A stretch of 64,000 nucleotides of DNA from Ooceraea biroi (lineage: Eukaryota; Arthropoda; Insecta; Hymenoptera; Formicidae). Shown here one piece after another: positions 61,149 to 64,000 of this stretch (position 1 is the stretch's first letter; every line of letters begins with the position of its first letter). The stretch spans positions 14,953,945 through 15,017,944 of the forward strand of contig NC_039508.1 in NCBI RefSeq assembly GCF_003672135.1. The letters are read 5' to 3'. Made by a program: the position numbers and the translations under genes. Under the pieces are notes generated by a model. That model saw nothing but the letters and a program-made list of their open reading frames with translations, ran no database searches and was not told where the DNA came from.

Positions 61149-64000
61149 CTAACAAAGCTTTGAGGAAATTCAAACAACAAAGAGATGATTTTAATCAATT
61201 TAAAAATCGATCACTGAAATAATAGCCTCTTCATAAAAATATTATCTAAAAGAAAAAAAGATTTGATGAAAGAGAATAGAGGAAATATTACGGAGCCAGT
61301 AAAACACCATAATGTCTCCTGTGCGGTCGACAGCTAATATCATGACTATCGGACATTATGTCTTCAGAAAATTATTAGTTAACTATTACGTGTGCACATG
61401 CAATCGGGACACTAATCATTTTTAACGTGACGCGAGTACCAGCCGTATCTTATTTTGTCGATGAAACCCACGCGTGGACGATGGAATGTAGTTCATTGCC
61501 GAAGGATCTTCAGTGGCCGAGAATGATGCATACAAAGAACCGCAGGTAGACCGATATTGAAATAGAATCACGCCTTCACCGGATCGCAGTAAGTTCCATT
61601 AAGGAAATCTTACACGCTTCGAGGTACTTCGAACATATGTACGTGCGCGACCCGCTCGATCTTGCAATCTCCCGCCGTGCGCCTTCGATGACGCAACCCT
61701 CGAAGAATCGATCGGTCATACGTATATTAATTACCGTCAAAATAATGATAGCCCGCGAAGCGTGAGACGCGTGCACGACGATGAGAAAGCAACAACGGGG
61801 CAACGTCCGTATCGCTCGCATCTTCACGTACGCGCGTCTAATTTATTGCTGGCACGGAGGACCGAGTTGCAAATAACAGGGAACCCGGCGGCTTAAAGTA
61901 ATTTAAATCAAGTCGATACGTGTATCAAACCCAGCCGATACCACGCCGTAGATATGCATTGACTTGTGGTACGACTCGGCGGTCGCAGCAAATCCTCGTT
62001 CAATTTGCGATGTTACAGATGAAGATCTTGTGTTACCCCCTACCCATTCGGTTCCGCCTTTCCCGCCTGCCCGGCGATTGCCCTGATACCTCGCCTCGAT
62101 CGATTCCATCGGCCGCGTGAGAAAACGCATCGCGGATAATACGTGACACGTGGTTTCGTATCGGCTACACTCGGAAGATGCAATTCCATCAGAAGTTACA
62201 TGCGGTGGCACTGTCGCGGTCAATACGATTGCGAGATTGCGCTCTCGCGTGTGTGCAGCTCTCGATGTATTCGTGATGTTAAATTTATTCCTGCTTCCTG
62301 CTTCGAGATTGTTAAAATTTCAAGTAGCGTTTCAAAGTGGAATTTACATCAATTTTGGGATAGAAATATCAAAGCGTGAAATGTATATTTATTATAGAAT
62401 ATTTCTGACTAACGAATCATATAGTAATATTAATTTTTAAAAACGTAAGATAGTATCAAACAACAAGCTTGATATAGGTTTATTATTATTACATGGTTTA
62501 TATCACTGTGCACTCGTGAAGGTAGACCGATGAAATTCGCGATGCTCTAGCGTGGAATATTACAAAGCACACGGTGAGATAAACGCGCAAGAAATCTTTC
62601 GCAATCAGTACGATCTCAGCATCACAGGTAACAAAAAAGTTATTACAGCGTGCTGCGAGGGGGCTACCAAGATCCAGAGAGTACGCATCAGCACAGTTTC
62701 TGTAAAGTTAAAATCTTTGTAGACCATGCTTACAACTTCGTAATTTTTATCGTCACCCTCGTAGCGGGGAGGACCAGGCGATCGCGTGGGGCGAAAGACG
62801 AAGGGTTGAGCGCTCGAGGAAAGCTAGGAACGTTGCGCTCGTAATTTTTGTCTCGCCGGTCGCACGATGCATGATTTACGCCGCGGGCATCACGATCGTT
62901 CGGGCAATAATTCTCTTTATCATTCGCTCTTGCACGAGATGCTTAGATGTCGATAGCTCGTTGGCCAACGGAAGAGTCATTATAGCGATAATAACTCGCG
63001 ACTGCCGAGAGAGAAGAGAACCACGCTCTTTCCTTCTCGGGCGGACCCTAAGTATGCATCGCGTTCCTCGCGAGTACAAGCATGATCGAGCATAATACGA
63101 ACATGATACCCGCGTACTCGATTTAATCTGCCGGACTCTGATACTTCAGGTACGAAGCAGCGCGTAACGCGAGCGCACGCGCGTTACAAGCACGCCCGAA
63201 TCTAATTAATTATCGAAAATCACGCGAGTCCTCGCGCGCGGATGGATCCACCCTCATAATTTTTATCGTCACCTCGCTCGTCCGGGGATGGCAATGATAC
63301 GGTCGGATAAGGGCTTTTATCGGCGAGGAGAGTCGTGCCAGGCGGATTTGCCGGCCGAACGAGGACGGCGCTCATCGGTAGTGTAATCGTGTAGTAACCG
63401 AACGCCTTACCATGGAAAGTCCGTGACGCGGCGGCACGGGGTGGAGGGAAAGGTGTATGTATAACGTGAGCGTGTATGTCACGGGCAGTCACGATCGCGG
63501 ACACGGCCTCATCTTTCTCCCGCGGCCCGCCCTACGTGCAGGGCTGCCTTAACCATTAGGCAAAATGGACTGTAATCTCTGGGTGCGCCGTGATTTCTCG
63601 ATTGTGTATTTTGCTAGAGGGATTGATCCTCGACGTGTTAAAAAAGCCACCGATCCTGTACCTTCGGCAATTTTGCTTTCAAATTCAATTACAGTTGCAA
63701 GTGCATCGCGTCACTAGCCTGTAAACGCTGAAAGTTGCTTTTTATTTAATGCAGTAGTATTTGTATGTTTTACTTTTCCCCTAACGTTACATATAGGCTA
63801 CCGGTCCTAAAGGGGTTAATGCCATCCTGCCCCTGTGCTATTCTCTCCTCGAAGTTCACGGAATGCATTTGCAGCGGAGAGATGCAACCAGCCCTGGCTT
63901 CCTTGAAGCCTCCGCGGATTATTGTGCGCGCACGCGAGTATGTGCGCACACACGTGGAACGAATGCAGCGTATGTGAGCAACAGGGTTTAAGGTGTTATG
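61149..64000. other. Non-coding stretch to the window end
   Basis: Mixed and AT-rich blocks (61150-61300 and 62280-62500 AT-rich). A GC hairpin lies at 63164-63187. No gene, RNA or larger repeat is recognised. Confidence 0.5.
63164..63187. repeat. Hairpin, 8-bp arms
   Basis: GTAACGCG pairs with CGCGTTAC across an 8-nt AGCGCACG loop. Confidence 0.65.

Noticed and set aside
1..64000. tRNA, rRNA, snRNA, known microRNA, telomeric TTAGG repeats or CRISPR arrays
   Set aside because: Scanned by eye for B-box GGTTCGA, U6/5S-like starts, common microRNA seeds, TTAGG tandems and regularly spaced identical repeats; none found. A covariance-model search would be more sensitive.

Overview
This window looks like animal nuclear DNA, most likely insect and plausibly a hymenopteran such as an ant. 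The grounds are many CpG dinucleotides across the window, sharp alternation of AT-rich blocks with GC-rich islands, abundant CT/GA microsatellites, a short TA-flanked inverted-repeat element, and no compact bacterial gene layout. The organism is an inference; nothing in the sequence names it.

No protein-coding gene, tRNA, rRNA or other RNA gene can be recognised with confidence. Almost all long open frames are translations of polypurine or polypyrimidine tracts (runs of Ser/Pro/Leu/Arg or Arg/Glu/Gly/Lys). The best coding candidate is one internal-exon-like segment near 58.9-59.2 kb: a pyrimidine-rich 3' splice site, then an open frame turning Ser/Asn/Gly-rich, with two possible 5' splice sites. 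Three small ATG-started frames (21.3, 31.5 and 60.9 kb) are listed at low confidence. The window is probably intergenic, or lies inside the very large introns of a long gene.

Layout: 0-0.6 kb AT-rich; 0.6-2.9 kb GC-rich island with a G-quadruplex motif and a purine-to-pyrimidine switch; 4.4-5.7 kb cluster of CACGTG E-boxes; 6.5-7.6 kb alternating purine/pyrimidine island; 10.0 and 12.2 kb CT microsatellites; 11.0 kb a 21-bp GAA-rich minisatellite; 17.0-18.2 kb a group of palindromes followed by a purine-to-pyrimidine island; further such islands at 20, 22, 24.6 and 30-31 kb; 31.3-34.2 kb an old diverged tandem array with a period near 765 bp; 37.26-37.57 kb a 311-bp MITE-like element; 37.6-45.5 kb mostly featureless; 47.6, 51.2 and 53.35 kb GA, CT and TA microsatellites; 49.5-50.2 kb a long pyrimidine tract; 54.8-55.5 kb a purine-rich island; 58.9 kb the candidate exon; the rest featureless apart from small hairpins.

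I see no operon, defence system, CRISPR array or intact transposon. The observations most worth follow-up are the 765-bp diverged tandem array, the MITE, the recurrent purine-to-pyrimidine strand switches, the E-box cluster, the 17.0-17.2 kb palindrome group and the candidate exon.
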